In this document: in pieces, positions 46,414-54,441 of the stretch
How the letters are laid out: each line of letters opens with the position of its first letter
Numbering within the stretch: position 1 is the stretch's first letter
Assembly: GCA_040901765.1 (NCBI GenBank)
Contig: JBBDYG010000122.1
Span: forward strand, 1 to 61,621
DNA length: 61,621 nt
From: JBBDYG01 sp040901765
GTDB taxonomy: Bacteria; Planctomycetota; Planctomycetia; Pirellulales; Lacipirellulaceae
Reading direction: 5' to 3'
Notes under the pieces: generated by a model
Database searches by the model: none
Told to the model about the DNA's origin: nothing
The model's input: the letters and a program-made list of their open reading frames with translations, nothing else
Program-made: the position numbers and the translations under genes

Positions 46414-46543
46414 GAGCAGCCAACGGCAACCACGAGATTGATCAGATCGATATGCTAAATTGCGGTATCCACTGGCAGATTGTCAACGGTGCAATCTGCG
46501 GGCAGTCCACGACCGCCACGGCATTTGACGTTCAAGAGTTTCC

Positions 46544-47548
46544 ATGTCTCACGTCCTAGTAACCGGCGCCAGCGGCTTCATTGGCCCCAGTCTGGTGGCT
46601 GCCTTGCGCGCCGCCGGGCACGACGTGAGTTGCCTGGTACGGCCGGCATCGGCGGTGAATCGGCTTACACCGCATGGCGTGCGCCTCGTGCCGGGCGACG
46701 TGCTAGCCGCCGAAAGTTTAACGAGCGCAGTCGCCGAGGTCGATTGCGTGTATCACCTTGCAGGCCGCACGCACGCCTGGTCCCGGCAACAATTTGATGA
46801 AGCCAATTGGCAGGGCACCGCGAACTTGGCGGAAGCCTGCGCACGGCGCGAAAACCCGCCGATCTTGGTCGTCGCATCATCGCTCGCCGCCGCCGGGCCG
46901 GCTAGCGCCGCGCAGCCGAAATGCGAACACGATCCCGACGGCCCCGTGTCGCACTATGGCCATAGCAAGCTGGCCGGTGAGCAAGCGGCGCGGAAGTTTG
47001 CCGGCGAAATGCCGGTCTCCATCGTTCGCCCACCCGTCGTGTTCGGTCCCGGCGACCGCGATGGGCTGGTGATGTTCCGCAGCATCCGCCGCATGGGCTT
47101 GCACGTAGTGCTTCGCGGACACGAGCTGCCGCTGTCGCTCGTCAGCAGCACGGATCTCGCCACGGCACTACTGCTCGTCGGCGAGCGGGGCGAGCGGCTC
47201 CAGACAACCGGAGATAAAGGACTGGGAATATACAACGTCGCCGATCCTCAAGTCGTTTTGTACGCCGACCTAGGGCGGCTCGCGGCGGCGGCGATCGAAC
47301 GTCGCGTGAGGATCTTTCCAGTGCGGAAGTGGGCCTTCGCCGTCGGGGCCTCGTGGGGCGAAGTCACCGGCCGCATGCGCCGCAAACCCGCGCTAGTGAG
47401 CTTCGACAAGCTCCGCGAAGCCAGTGCCGTGGGATGGGTCTGTTCCACCGAGAAAATTCAAACTCACTTCGGTTTCGCGCCAGCGATGTCGCTTGCGGAA
47501 CGCTACCGTGAGACGGTGGCCTGGTACCGCGCCGAAGGGTGGCTGTAA
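46544..47548 (+). CDS. NAD-dependent epimerase/dehydratase (extended SDR)
   Basis: A 334-residue extended short-chain dehydrogenase. VLVTGASGFIGPSL binds the nucleotide, DCVYHLAGRTHAWS and VVASSLAAAGPAS are conserved strands, and YGHSKLAGE is the YxxxK catalytic pair; a Ser in ASSLAA serves as the third. The C-terminal part shows a sugar- or steroid-type substrate domain. It resembles UDP-glucose 4-epimerase/3-beta-HSD groups; the substrate cannot be fixed from sequence. Confidence 0.9.
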   Translation: MSHVLVTGASGFIGPSLVAALRAAGHDVSCLVRPASAVNRLTPHGVRLVPGDVLAAESLTSAVAEVDCVYHLAGRTHAWSRQQFDEANWQGTANLAEACARRENPPILVVASSLAAAGPASAAQPKCEHDPDGPVSHYGHSKLAGEQAARKFAGEMPVSIVRPPVVFGPGDRDGLVMFRSIRRMGLHVVLRGHELPLSLVSSTDLATALLLVGERGERLQTTGDKGLGIYNVADPQVVLYADLGRLAAAAIERRVRIFPVRKWAFAVGASWGEVTGRMRRKPALVSFDKLREASAVGWVCSTEKIQTHFGFAPAMSLAERYRETVAWYRAEGWL

Positions 47549-47588
47549 GGTCTTGGAAAAGGCAAACTTTTCATGGTAAGATTCAATC

Positions 47589-47861
47589 ATGGCAACAAAC
47601 TCTACTGACTATTCTGATTCTTCATCAAGCATCTGGCCGAATGTTCCAATTGGTGTTGATCTTTCCGCTGAAGAAATCGCATCTCGACTGGAGTTGGTGC
47701 AGCAAGACCCAGTACTTAAGCTTCCGGCGCGGACGCCGTTGGGCCGAGAATTAAAGCGTTTACGGGCTGAATACCTCGCCAAGGGAGGTCGTCTCTCCAC
47801 GCTAGAGGAGATCCGAAACGAAGTTCGGGAACGCCGCGGTGATCGGTTGCAGGAGGACTAA
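47589..47861 (+). CDS. Putative antitoxin of a PIN toxin pair
   Basis: A 90-residue acidic protein. Its N-terminal 20 residues are low-complexity (SSSSIWPNVPIG) and the rest is charged and helical (LSAEEIASRLELVQQDP, LGRELKRLRAEYLAKGGRL). It precedes a PIN gene with a 3-bp gap, and AGGAGG for that gene sits near its stop. I do not recognise its family; position makes it the antitoxin. Confidence 0.65.
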   Translation: MATNSTDYSDSSSSIWPNVPIGVDLSAEEIASRLELVQQDPVLKLPARTPLGRELKRLRAEYLAKGGRLSTLEEIRNEVRERRGDRLQED

Positions 47862-47864
47862 TCC

Positions 47865-48272
47865 GTGGCGGCGGATCGAACTTTTCTAGATGCGAATGTA
47901 CTACTTCTGGCATTTCGGGGTAGTGGCGACAAGGCCGTCGCAGCATCATCGCTCTTGAACGATGAAAGCCGGGAATTCATAGCTTCAGATATGTTACGGC
48001 TGGAGCTCCTGCCGAAGCCGGATTTCAACAAGCGTCCCGAAGAAGTGAGATTCTTTGAGGCGTATTTCCAATACGCTGAAGTAGTCGTAACTACGACTCC
48101 GACGTTGGTGCAGAACGCCGAACGTGAGGCCAGGGCTGCGGGACTTTCAACGATTGACGCGCTACACGTCGCGGCTGCGAAGCAAGCGAACGCTGATGAA
48201 TTGGTCACAGCCGAGCTTCCAACCAAGCCCCTATTCCGCGTACAGGGACTTCGGATTACATCCATTGCTTAG
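47865..48272 (+). CDS. PIN-domain toxin
   Basis: A 135-residue PIN protein. FLDANVLLLAF (first metal Asp), RLELLPKP (Glu), LSTIDALHVAAA (Asp) and a C-terminal ADELVTAELPTKPLF. Translation starts at GTG 47865 behind AGGAGG. The final acidic position differs from VapC at 13 kb, and the two pairs are not close relatives. RNase activity is likely; the target is unknown. Confidence 0.82.
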   Translation: MAADRTFLDANVLLLAFRGSGDKAVAASSLLNDESREFIASDMLRLELLPKPDFNKRPEEVRFFEAYFQYAEVVVTTTPTLVQNAEREARAAGLSTIDALHVAAAKQANADELVTAELPTKPLFRVQGLRITSIA

Positions 48273-48293
48273 CACACGATCTAATGACGCCAG

Positions 48294-49427
48294 CTATTGT
48301 CCAGCCGGCAGAAGCTCAGCCTCTTCTTTCTCTGCCTCAATCGGCACGCAGTTTCTCTCGGGATACTTGGCCGCAAGCTCGATCATAAAATCGGGCAGGC
48401 CTTGCGCGAATCGCGTGAGGCTGCACGCGCGGCGGATTTGGTCGCGGTTCGCTTGCCACGTGTAATCGACCAATGCGGTGCGGAAATCGCCTTCGGCGAC
48501 CGAATTGATCTCCGCCAACTGGGTGGGAGTCTCGGCGGTGAAATCGAGCGATTGCAAGCTAATCGAGCGCCTCGACTCTTGCGAATAGGTCTTGAAATGA
48601 ATCGTGCGACTGGGGAGGTCGTATGCCAACGACCACTTCGTCCGCTCCCCTTGATCGATCTCCAATAAGGTATGGAAGGCGGTCCCGAGCGCCTGCGGGA
48701 GCGTCGGCTTCTCTTCGGCCGCGAAATCGCGACTGGCGCGCGCGGCACCGACAAACCGATTGAGGGAACTTGGCGAACGGACGATTTCTCTAGCGCCGCC
48801 GAAACCAGCGTGCTTGCGTAGGTACTTGAGCGACGCAGCATAGGTTTTATTGGTGATGGCAGCGAATGGAAGTTCAGCGCCGGTCGTGGCCTGCATCTTG
48901 CCGTCGATGAACTCGATCACCGCCGCGTTGCCGTGAGCATCCGCCACGAAGTAATGCACCAGCGCTCCGCCAAGATTCGTAATTCGGACGTGGGCGTCGC
49001 TGGCGATCACTTCCTCGACCGTCTGTGCCGTGTCGAGTTGGTACTGCGCCCACTGGGCATTGGTCAGCGACGGCCGCTCGTCCGGCTCGGGATAGCGGGT
49101 CTCGTCGAGCCACAGCAGGCCGATCATCAGCCCGCGCTCGTTCATGCCGTCGCACGGCAGTTCGCGGCCATATTGGTTGATAGTAACGCTACCGTACTTC
49201 GACACCCATTTCAGGGGGTTATCGAACGACAACGCCGACTTGCGAATGTCGCGTTTGTTGACCATCACGAGCGCGTCTTCCAAGTGCCAATCGTAGTTGC
49301 GGCCGACGACGAGCAGATGGCCGTTCTTTAGCAGGAAGGCCGAGCAGGCGCTGGCGGGGGAACAAAGTGCGATGCCGAGCAGGGCCGCGAGAACGAGTCG
49401 AATTGCGAAAGCTAGCTGCCGAGGCAC
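48294..49427 (-). CDS. Secreted linear amide C-N hydrolase (choloylglycine hydrolase family)
   Basis: A 377-residue Ntn-hydrolase. After the leader (RLVLAALLGIALCSPASA) the next residue is Cys28, which becomes the N-terminal nucleophile when the leader is removed. CSAFLLKNGHLLVVGRNYDWHLE, then PCDGMNERGLMIGLLWLDE and GALVHYFVADAHGNAAVIEF are typical of penicillin acylase V/bile salt hydrolases. It hydrolyses an amide of an unknown substrate, possibly an acyl-homoserine lactone or N-acyl amino acid, outside the cytoplasm. Single gene. Confidence 0.88.
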   Translation of the reverse strand: MPRQLAFAIRLVLAALLGIALCSPASACSAFLLKNGHLLVVGRNYDWHLEDALVMVNKRDIRKSALSFDNPLKWVSKYGSVTINQYGRELPCDGMNERGLMIGLLWLDETRYPEPDERPSLTNAQWAQYQLDTAQTVEEVIASDAHVRITNLGGALVHYFVADAHGNAAVIEFIDGKMQATTGAELPFAAITNKTYAASLKYLRKHAGFGGAREIVRSPSSLNRFVGAARASRDFAAEEKPTLPQALGTAFHTLLEIDQGERTKWSLAYDLPSRTIHFKTYSQESRRSISLQSLDFTAETPTQLAEINSVAEGDFRTALVDYTWQANRDQIRRACSLTRFAQGLPDFMIELAAKYPERNCVPIEAEKEEAELLPAGQ

Positions 49428-49499
49428 GAGAGGTTCCTCACGCGGTGAGTGATTGACTCCAGACGCGCACGCGTCCGGCTCGCCAATCGCCCGCAGCCA

Positions 49500-49925
49500 T
49501 TATATGTACCACATTGGCTCGCGGGTGTGGGCCGCTTGTTCCAGCAGATCGGCCAGGGTGACTGTCTGCAGGTGGCTCCACTGGGCCTCTGAGGCGGCCT
49601 CGTAGGCGTGCATAAGAACGTGCGATAGCGCGGTGGGCCGGACAAGGCTCGATTCGGGCCGCTCCTCGCCGTCGACGACCGCAATCACGTCGGCCAGCGA
49701 GATATCGCGCGGCGGGCGCGTCAGGCGGTAGCCGCCGGCGGCCCCGCGGGTGCTGGTCACTAAACCGCCACGCTTGAGTTCCAGCAGGATTTGGACCAAG
49801 AAGCGGTCGGGTATCTCCTGCTTCGCGGCGATCCGGCGAATCTGCGATGGACGCTCGAGCGCGTAATCGTGGGCCAGCGCGAGCATTGCCAGACACGCGT
49901 ATTCGGACTTGGCGGAGAGTTTCAT
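49500..49925 (-). CDS. Rrf2-family transcriptional regulator
   Basis: A 141-residue winged-helix regulator. KLSAKSEYACLAMLALAH opens it, IPDRFLVQILLELKRGGLV is the recognition helix region and STRGAAGGYRLTRPP the wing. The three-Cys iron-sulfur triad of IscR/NsrR is absent (the only Cys is at position 11), so it is closer to CymR, a sulfur-status sensor. It lies 64 bp behind cysH on the same strand and is probably its regulator and autoregulator. The signal cannot be seen. Confidence 0.9.
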   Translation of the reverse strand: MKLSAKSEYACLAMLALAHDYALERPSQIRRIAAKQEIPDRFLVQILLELKRGGLVTSTRGAAGGYRLTRPPRDISLADVIAVVDGEERPESSLVRPTALSHVLMHAYEAASEAQWSHLQTVTLADLLEQAAHTREPMWYI

Positions 49926-49989
49926 GGAAAGTGCCTGCTGGCGCGATGCTAAGCGCTCCGCTGCGAAGACTGCGCGTCGCGGCTAACAA

Positions 49990-50850
49990 CTAGATACCGC
50001 TGCCGTCTTGCTCGGGGGGCGAGTGGAGACCGCACTCGGTCTTAGCGGTGCCGCTCCAGCGGCCGGCCCGCTCGTCGTTTTCACCTTCGGCAATGGCTCG
50101 CGTGCAGGGCCAGCAGCCGATGCTGGGAAAGCCCTGATCGTGAAGTGGATTGTACGGGATATCTTCTTCAGCGATCCGCGCCCAAACGTCTTTCTTGGTC
50201 CAATTCGCAAGCGGGCTGATTTTAACCAGATTGAACTTCTTGTCCCACGCCACGACGGAAGCCGCCGCCCGATCGGCGCTCTGATCGCGCCGGATTCCGC
50301 TCATCCAAGCGTGATGCCCTGCGGCCGCTTTCCGCAATGTCTTGACCTTACGATCGAAGCAGCATTGGTTGGGATTCGTGGTGTAAAGCGGACCCCCGTG
50401 CATGGCCTCGTACTCGGGCACGCTCAATTCGGGCTGCAGCAGATCGACTTCGATGCCATACTTCTCCGCGATCCGGTCCCGAAGATCGAGCGTCTGCTGA
50501 AACTGATAGCCGGTTTCGAGATTGAAGATGTACGTTTCGGGCGCGATCTTGGCGAGCATTGCCAGAATCACGCAGCCCTCGGGACCAAAGGCGGTGGCCA
50601 TCGTGAGATGCGGAGCAAACCGGTCCGCTGCCCAGCGAATGATCTCCTCGGGCGTCGCCGACTCGAGCCGCTGGCTTTCGCGGTGCAACTCCTCGAGCAG
50701 TTCGGCGGTCGGCTCCAATTGGCGAAAAGGAGCCTTATTGAGGCCAGGAAATGGAATCGTAGCGGGCAACGAATTGTCTCCGCGGGTGGGAATTCCCAGC
50801 GAGAATGACGAAGTCGAGGAATTTGGAAGGGAAAGGGCGGCGGCGTTCAT
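49990..50850 (-). CDS. cysH: Phosphoadenylyl-/adenylyl-sulfate reductase
   Basis: A 286-residue enzyme that reduces activated sulfate to sulfite in cysteine synthesis. ATAFGPEGCVILAMLAKI is the PAPS/APS-binding motif. CCFDRKVKTLRKA with GCWPCTRA supplies the four Cys of a [4Fe-4S] cluster, and TECGLHSP is the catalytic Cys. The cluster Cys suggest the APS-reducing type. ATG 50850 is chosen; it lies only 8 bp after the -10 element, so the mRNA may be leaderless. Likely controlled by the adjacent Rrf2 regulator. Confidence 0.93.
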   Translation of the reverse strand: MNAAALSLPNSSTSSFSLGIPTRGDNSLPATIPFPGLNKAPFRQLEPTAELLEELHRESQRLESATPEEIIRWAADRFAPHLTMATAFGPEGCVILAMLAKIAPETYIFNLETGYQFQQTLDLRDRIAEKYGIEVDLLQPELSVPEYEAMHGGPLYTTNPNQCCFDRKVKTLRKAAAGHHAWMSGIRRDQSADRAAASVVAWDKKFNLVKISPLANWTKKDVWARIAEEDIPYNPLHDQGFPSIGCWPCTRAIAEGENDERAGRWSGTAKTECGLHSPPEQDGSGI

Positions 50851-50857
50851 GGGTCTA

Positions 50858-50886
50858 ATGTTATGTAGGTTACTAAACAAAGTCAA
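50858..50886 (-). promoter_or_regulatory. Sigma-70-type promoter of cysH
   Basis: On the minus strand TTGACT (50886-50881), a 17-bp spacer, then TAACAT (50863-50858). Spacing is ideal. Transcription would start near 50851, at or next to the start codon. Confidence 0.7.
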
Positions 50887-50889
50887 CAT
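50863..50889. promoter_or_regulatory. Candidate Rrf2/CymR-type operator overlapping the cysH promoter
   Basis: An imperfect inverted repeat, ATGTTGACT .. AGTAACCTACAT on the minus strand. It lies over the -35 and spacer, so a bound repressor would block RNA polymerase. It resembles the general GTTGACT-AGTCAAC shape of Rrf2/IscR sites with one base missing. Confidence 0.4.
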
Positions 50890-50953
50890 TTCCAAGTATC
50901 ACTATCGGTCCGGTTATGCCGATTTCTCTAGCGAGACGTAAAGGGGCCGGGAT

Positions 50954-51026
50954 TCAGGATTCAGGGGGTCGGGGAAAGAACAGGCGGCGACGACGCAGTT
51001 GCATTTCCCCGACCCCTGAATCCTGA
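50954..51026. repeat. Long hairpin between cysH and rhaB
   Basis: A 23-24 bp stem (starting TCAGGATTCAGGGGGTCGGG, complementary to 51004-51026 with one bulge) around a 26-nt loop. It lies in the 389-bp divergent gap and is too far from either gene to be a terminator. It may be a dispersed palindromic repeat. Confidence 0.7.
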
Positions 51027-51055
51027 CCCCTTGGCCCTATCCAGTTTTGACCAAA

Positions 51056-51091
51056 AATTCGCCTGGTCGCGCGGCGACCAGTTGGCGAATT
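51056..51091 (+). promoter_or_regulatory. Hairpin in the rhaB upstream region
   Basis: AATTCGCC-TGGTCGC pairs with GCGACCA-(GTT)-GGCGAATT: a 15-bp stem with a 3-nt bulge and a GCG loop, 149 bp before rhaB. It could be an operator for a sugar regulator or an RNA structure. The rest of this gap (51092-51239) shows nothing definite. Confidence 0.45.
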
Positions 51092-51239
51092 TCTCGAAAG
51101 ATTGTTGAACCCGCCACGCAGTGCGCGCTGGTATGTTGGCCGGAAGTTGTGACAAAACTATTGGCGCTAAGCCGTAATCGGGCCTGCGGGTGTGAGGAAC
51201 CGCCGTTACCATACGGGGCACGCACAGGAGAACAGACAT

Positions 51240-52718
51240 ATGGCGGAAAAAGTGTATCTGGCGATTGATCTGGGGGCGTCCAGCGGTCGAGTCGTGGCGG
51301 GACGCCTACGCAGCGACCGTATCGACTTGGAGGAGATTTATCGCTTTCCAAATGGACCAGTTCGCATCGGAACGCGGCTCCATTGGGATCTGCCTGGACT
51401 TTGGCTCCACGTGCAGCAGGGCCTGCGGGCAGCGAACGCGAAGTTTGGCAATCAGATCGTCAGCCTCGGCGTGGACACTTGGGGTGTCGATTACGGCCTG
51501 CTCGGGCCGGACGACGAACTGCTCGGCAACCCCTACCACTACCGCGATGCCCGTACCGGGGGCATGTTCGAGCGGGCGTTTGCCCTGGTGCCGCGCGAAA
51601 AAGTGTTCGCGGAAACGGGCCTCCAGTTCATGGAGCTTAACACGCTGTATCAACTTCTTGCTGCGCGGCTATCGCGGTCGCCGCTGCTCGAAGCGGCGGA
51701 GTCGATGTTGCTGATGCCCGATCTGTTCCACTGGCTTCTAACCGGCCGCAAGACCAACGAACGGACAAACGTCTCGACCACGCAACTCTACAACCCGCAC
51801 ACGCGCGATTGGTCGCATGCGCTTATCGACGGATTCGACCTGCCGGCAAGATTATTCGGTGACATCGCGGAACCAGGCACACGATTGGGAATGCTGTTGC
51901 CGGGGATCGCTGCCGATACGGGACTCGCTCACGTCGAAGTCGTGCTTCCCGCCAGCCACGATACGGCGTCGGCTGTCGTTGCGGTGCCCGCGAAGACGCA
52001 GGCGTCAGCAGCGCCTGATTGGTGTTACATCAGTTCAGGAACTTGGGCGCTGATGGGAATCGAAGCGCCAATGCCTGTTATCAACGACGAAGTGGCCCGC
52101 TGGAACTTCACCAACGAAGCGGGCGTCGCGGGAACAACGCGGCTGCTTAAAAACATCGCCGGCCTGTGGCTCGTGCAGGAGTGTCGCCGGGTGTGGCAAC
52201 AGCAAGGCAGAGACTTCGGATGGGATGAGCTGGCCCACCTGGCGGCGGAAGCGCCGCCGCTGGTGTCGGTGGTCAACCCCGACGATCCGCGGCTGGCCAC
52301 GCCAACCGATATGCCCCAGGCAATCGCCGCGCTATGTCGGGAAACTGGGCAACCCGTTCCGCAATCGCCCGGTGCCACGCTCCGCTGCGCGCTCGAAAGC
52401 ATCGCCGCCCGAAGCCGACAGGTGCTCGCAAGCCTGGAAACACTCAACGGCCGTACGATCGAGACGATTCACATGGTCGGCGGCGGCACGCAAAACGAAC
52501 TGCTGTGCCAACTCACCGCCGATGCCTGCGAGCGGCCGGTTGTCGCCGGACCGGTCGAAGCGACCGCGCTCGGCAACATTCTCGTGCAGGCCTGGGCAAT
52601 GGGCGAAGTCAGCGGGCTTAGCGAGGCGCGGCAACTGGTGCGACAGAGTTTTGAGTTAAAGACGTACGAGCCGCGGAGCGATGAGCGATGGGCGTCGGTC
52701 GATCAGAGTACGGAATGA
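51240..52718 (+). CDS. rhaB: Rhamnulokinase
   Basis: A 492-residue FGGY-family kinase: LAIDLGASSGRVVAG (phosphate-1), GVDTWGVDYGLLG, SHDTASAVVAVP, YISSGTWALMGIE, NEAGVAGTTRLLKNIAGLWL and IHMVGGGTQNELLCQLTADA (adenosine region). The SGTWALMG and GLWL blocks are those of RhaB, which phosphorylates L-rhamnulose. CAGGAG sits just before ATG 51240. No rhaA, rhaD or rhaT is near. Confidence 0.92.
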   Translation: MAEKVYLAIDLGASSGRVVAGRLRSDRIDLEEIYRFPNGPVRIGTRLHWDLPGLWLHVQQGLRAANAKFGNQIVSLGVDTWGVDYGLLGPDDELLGNPYHYRDARTGGMFERAFALVPREKVFAETGLQFMELNTLYQLLAARLSRSPLLEAAESMLLMPDLFHWLLTGRKTNERTNVSTTQLYNPHTRDWSHALIDGFDLPARLFGDIAEPGTRLGMLLPGIAADTGLAHVEVVLPASHDTASAVVAVPAKTQASAAPDWCYISSGTWALMGIEAPMPVINDEVARWNFTNEAGVAGTTRLLKNIAGLWLVQECRRVWQQQGRDFGWDELAHLAAEAPPLVSVVNPDDPRLATPTDMPQAIAALCRETGQPVPQSPGATLRCALESIAARSRQVLASLETLNGRTIETIHMVGGGTQNELLCQLTADACERPVVAGPVEATALGNILVQAWAMGEVSGLSEARQLVRQSFELKTYEPRSDERWASVDQSTE

Positions 52719-52915
52719 GTCTCACTTGGACGTCGAGAAACGGCGTTAAGATGGGCCTGAGCGGCAGCAATCAATTGCGAATCTTCCGCTTCCCAAATAT
52801 CCGTGTCCGCCCAGCCCGCAACATTCGCCAACAATTGACCAAGCCGCCAATCAGGATACTCCTCGGACAATTCCGCCACGGCAGACAGCAATTTCGCGCG
52901 TTCCGATTTGATCAT
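52703..52915 (-). CDS. Small conserved hypothetical protein
   Basis: A 70-residue helical protein (LLSAVAELSEEYPDWRLGQLLANVAGWAD) of a type common in planctomycetes, without known role. Its end overlaps the rhaB stop by 16 bp on the other strand. Tight overlap and conserved-looking sequence support it as a gene. Confidence 0.6.
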   Translation of the reverse strand: MIKSERAKLLSAVAELSEEYPDWRLGQLLANVAGWADTDIWEAEDSQLIAAAQAHLNAVSRRPSETHSVL

Positions 52916-53028
52916 GGCAACATGTCCTTTATGAAGATTTCGCCATCATTATTAGAGTGCTCTTGGGATTCATTCAAGAATAACTGCGGTGATTGAGCTT
53001 GCTGAAGGAATCGCATCGCAGGGCCGCG

Positions 53029-53553
53029 AATCAATTGACAATTTGGCCGAAGGCCTTCATTCACCGTACCTGAGGCAACGCCCCAGGAATTGGAGTGGAC
53101 GCCCATGTTTGGCCGAAGGTCATATTCACATTCCTCCACGAGTTAATATGGCCTTCGGCCAAAGGGGAGGTGTGTTGACTTCCTGGGGCGATGCCCTCGT
53201 GGTACTACACAAGTCGCAAATAGGAAGTTCATCGCGATCGTTATGTGTCTTCACGCCAAGGGCGTTGCGTCCTCCAGCCCAGGGTTGTCCGCCGTGGCGG
53301 ACTACCCTGGGTTGACTGACTCTGCGCATGCTTTACCCCAACGGGGTTACGCCGGAGGCCGTAACCCCGTTGGGGTAAATGCGACCAAATTCGGCATGTA
53401 CCCAGGGTAGGTCGCCGTGGCGACCAACCCTGGGCTGAAGGGCGAAACCGCTTCGCGGTAGGAATGCAACAGATGTGTAGTACAACAAGGGCGATGCCCC
53501 AGGCTATGGTGAGAATAGGCCTTTGGCCAAAATGACCAAGTTATTTTTGAGCG
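53029..53553 (-). repeat. Large dispersed palindrome-rich repeat, copy B
   Basis: A 525-bp element carrying the same modules as copy A (21824-22280) in the opposite orientation: central TACCCCAACGGGGTTACG palindrome, CCCAGGGTTGTCCGCC hairpins, and TTTGGCCGAAGGCC-type ends. It has extra internal hairpins near 53090-53160. The first 113 bases of the gap before it (52916-53028) show nothing. Confidence 0.85.
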
Positions 53554-53598
53554 ACGTCCCATCTCCAGCTCGACCCAGTAGATTCCCCCCGGTTCCAT
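53554..53598 (-). pseudogene. MazF/PemK-like toxin, truncated after about 15 codons
   Basis: A reading frame starts at ATG 53598, overlapping the antitoxin stop by one base (TGATG), and begins MEPGGIYWVELEMGRR, the N-terminal pattern of PemK/MazF toxins (M-x-x-G-x-I-Y-W-V-x-L). Right after this the sequence turns into copy B of the large repeat. The toxin core, including its RNase residues, is gone. Confidence 0.55.
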
Positions 53599-53801
53599 CA
53601 ATAGGGATTCTCCTTGGCCCACTTGGAAGCGGCCTTCCGGCTGAGTTTCGCCCACGCCGCCAATTCCGCATCGGCGTGAAGCTCGTCGTCATAAAGTTCG
53701 GCTTGCAGAACGACGATTTCTCCAAGTCCCAGTGCTTCGACGCGCACCGGTTCGCCGCGTTGAACGGCCTGACGCTGATCTTCAGTCAAATGAATGGTCA
53801 T
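53598..53801 (-). CDS. Orphan antitoxin-like protein
   Basis: A 67-residue protein: MTIHLTEDQRQAVQRGEPVRV, then EIVVLQAELYDDELHADAELAAWAKLSRKAASKW. It resembles small AbrB/Phd-like antitoxins of planctomycetes. Its stop overlaps the start of a truncated toxin frame. Whether it is still expressed is unknown. Confidence 0.6.
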   Translation of the reverse strand: MTIHLTEDQRQAVQRGEPVRVEALGLGEIVVLQAELYDDELHADAELAAWAKLSRKAASKWAKENPY

Positions 53802-53833
53802 GGTTCGCCTGTATCCTCATTCTACCAGCGCCC

Positions 53834-54379
53834 TTACTCCACCCCTTCCGCCACCATCCGGTAAATCGCCAAGTGCGTGCCGTCTGGCAGTTTAAGCTCG
53901 CGAATCGAAAACTCACCCGTCACCGCCACCGAGTACACCTCGAACTCCGCGGTCTTGCCGGGCTGCATTTCGACCAGAATGCAATCGTAGAGCGCCGCGC
54001 CCGGTCCGAAGCAGCACTCCATGTTGTCGCGGACCAGCACGAACTGCTTGAGGCCGCGCGTCTGCGCCGTCGGCAGAATCCAGCCCCGGATGCGAATTCG
54101 CTTCCCGTCGAGTTTCTCGATCTCCGGCGTGAGCATGTCGCGCGTGAACGGGTCGCCGGGCTGGATGTCGAACTTAATGTCGTCGAACGTCTTCTCCAGC
54201 GGCGCGGCTGCGGGAACGGGGACGGAAGTGGCTGGTGATTCCGGCGCGGTCGTGGGAGTTGGTGTAGTGGCTGTCGAACTGCGCCCCGCCCCGGCCGTAA
54301 CGGTCCCGGAATCGCACCCGGCGGCCAGGAGTGCCATCAGGACCAGCAGAGGGGGTGTGAGTGTCGCGGCAGATCGCAT
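53834..54379 (-). CDS. DUF3299 lipoprotein
   Basis: A 181-residue protein with a lipobox LLAAGC at about residues 17-22, so it is anchored by lipid. A Pro/Thr/Ser/Ala linker (about 25-62) precedes the DUF3299 domain: DGKRIRIRGWILP, FVLVRDNMECCFGPG, and EVYSVAVTGEFSIRE. The Cys pair in ECCFG is conserved with the neighbour at 54442 and could bind metal or form a disulfide. It is the last gene of the five-gene ABC module. Confidence 0.85.
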   Translation of the reverse strand: MRSAATLTPPLLVLMALLAAGCDSGTVTAGAGRSSTATTPTPTTAPESPATSVPVPAAAPLEKTFDDIKFDIQPGDPFTRDMLTPEIEKLDGKRIRIRGWILPTAQTRGLKQFVLVRDNMECCFGPGAALYDCILVEMQPGKTAEFEVYSVAVTGEFSIRELKLPDGTHLAIYRMVAEGVE

Positions 54380-54441
54380 TTGCTCGGCGGACGAGAAGCC
54401 CGCCCCACGGCGCGATGCGCGCCATTTTCGCAGCGGAGTTG

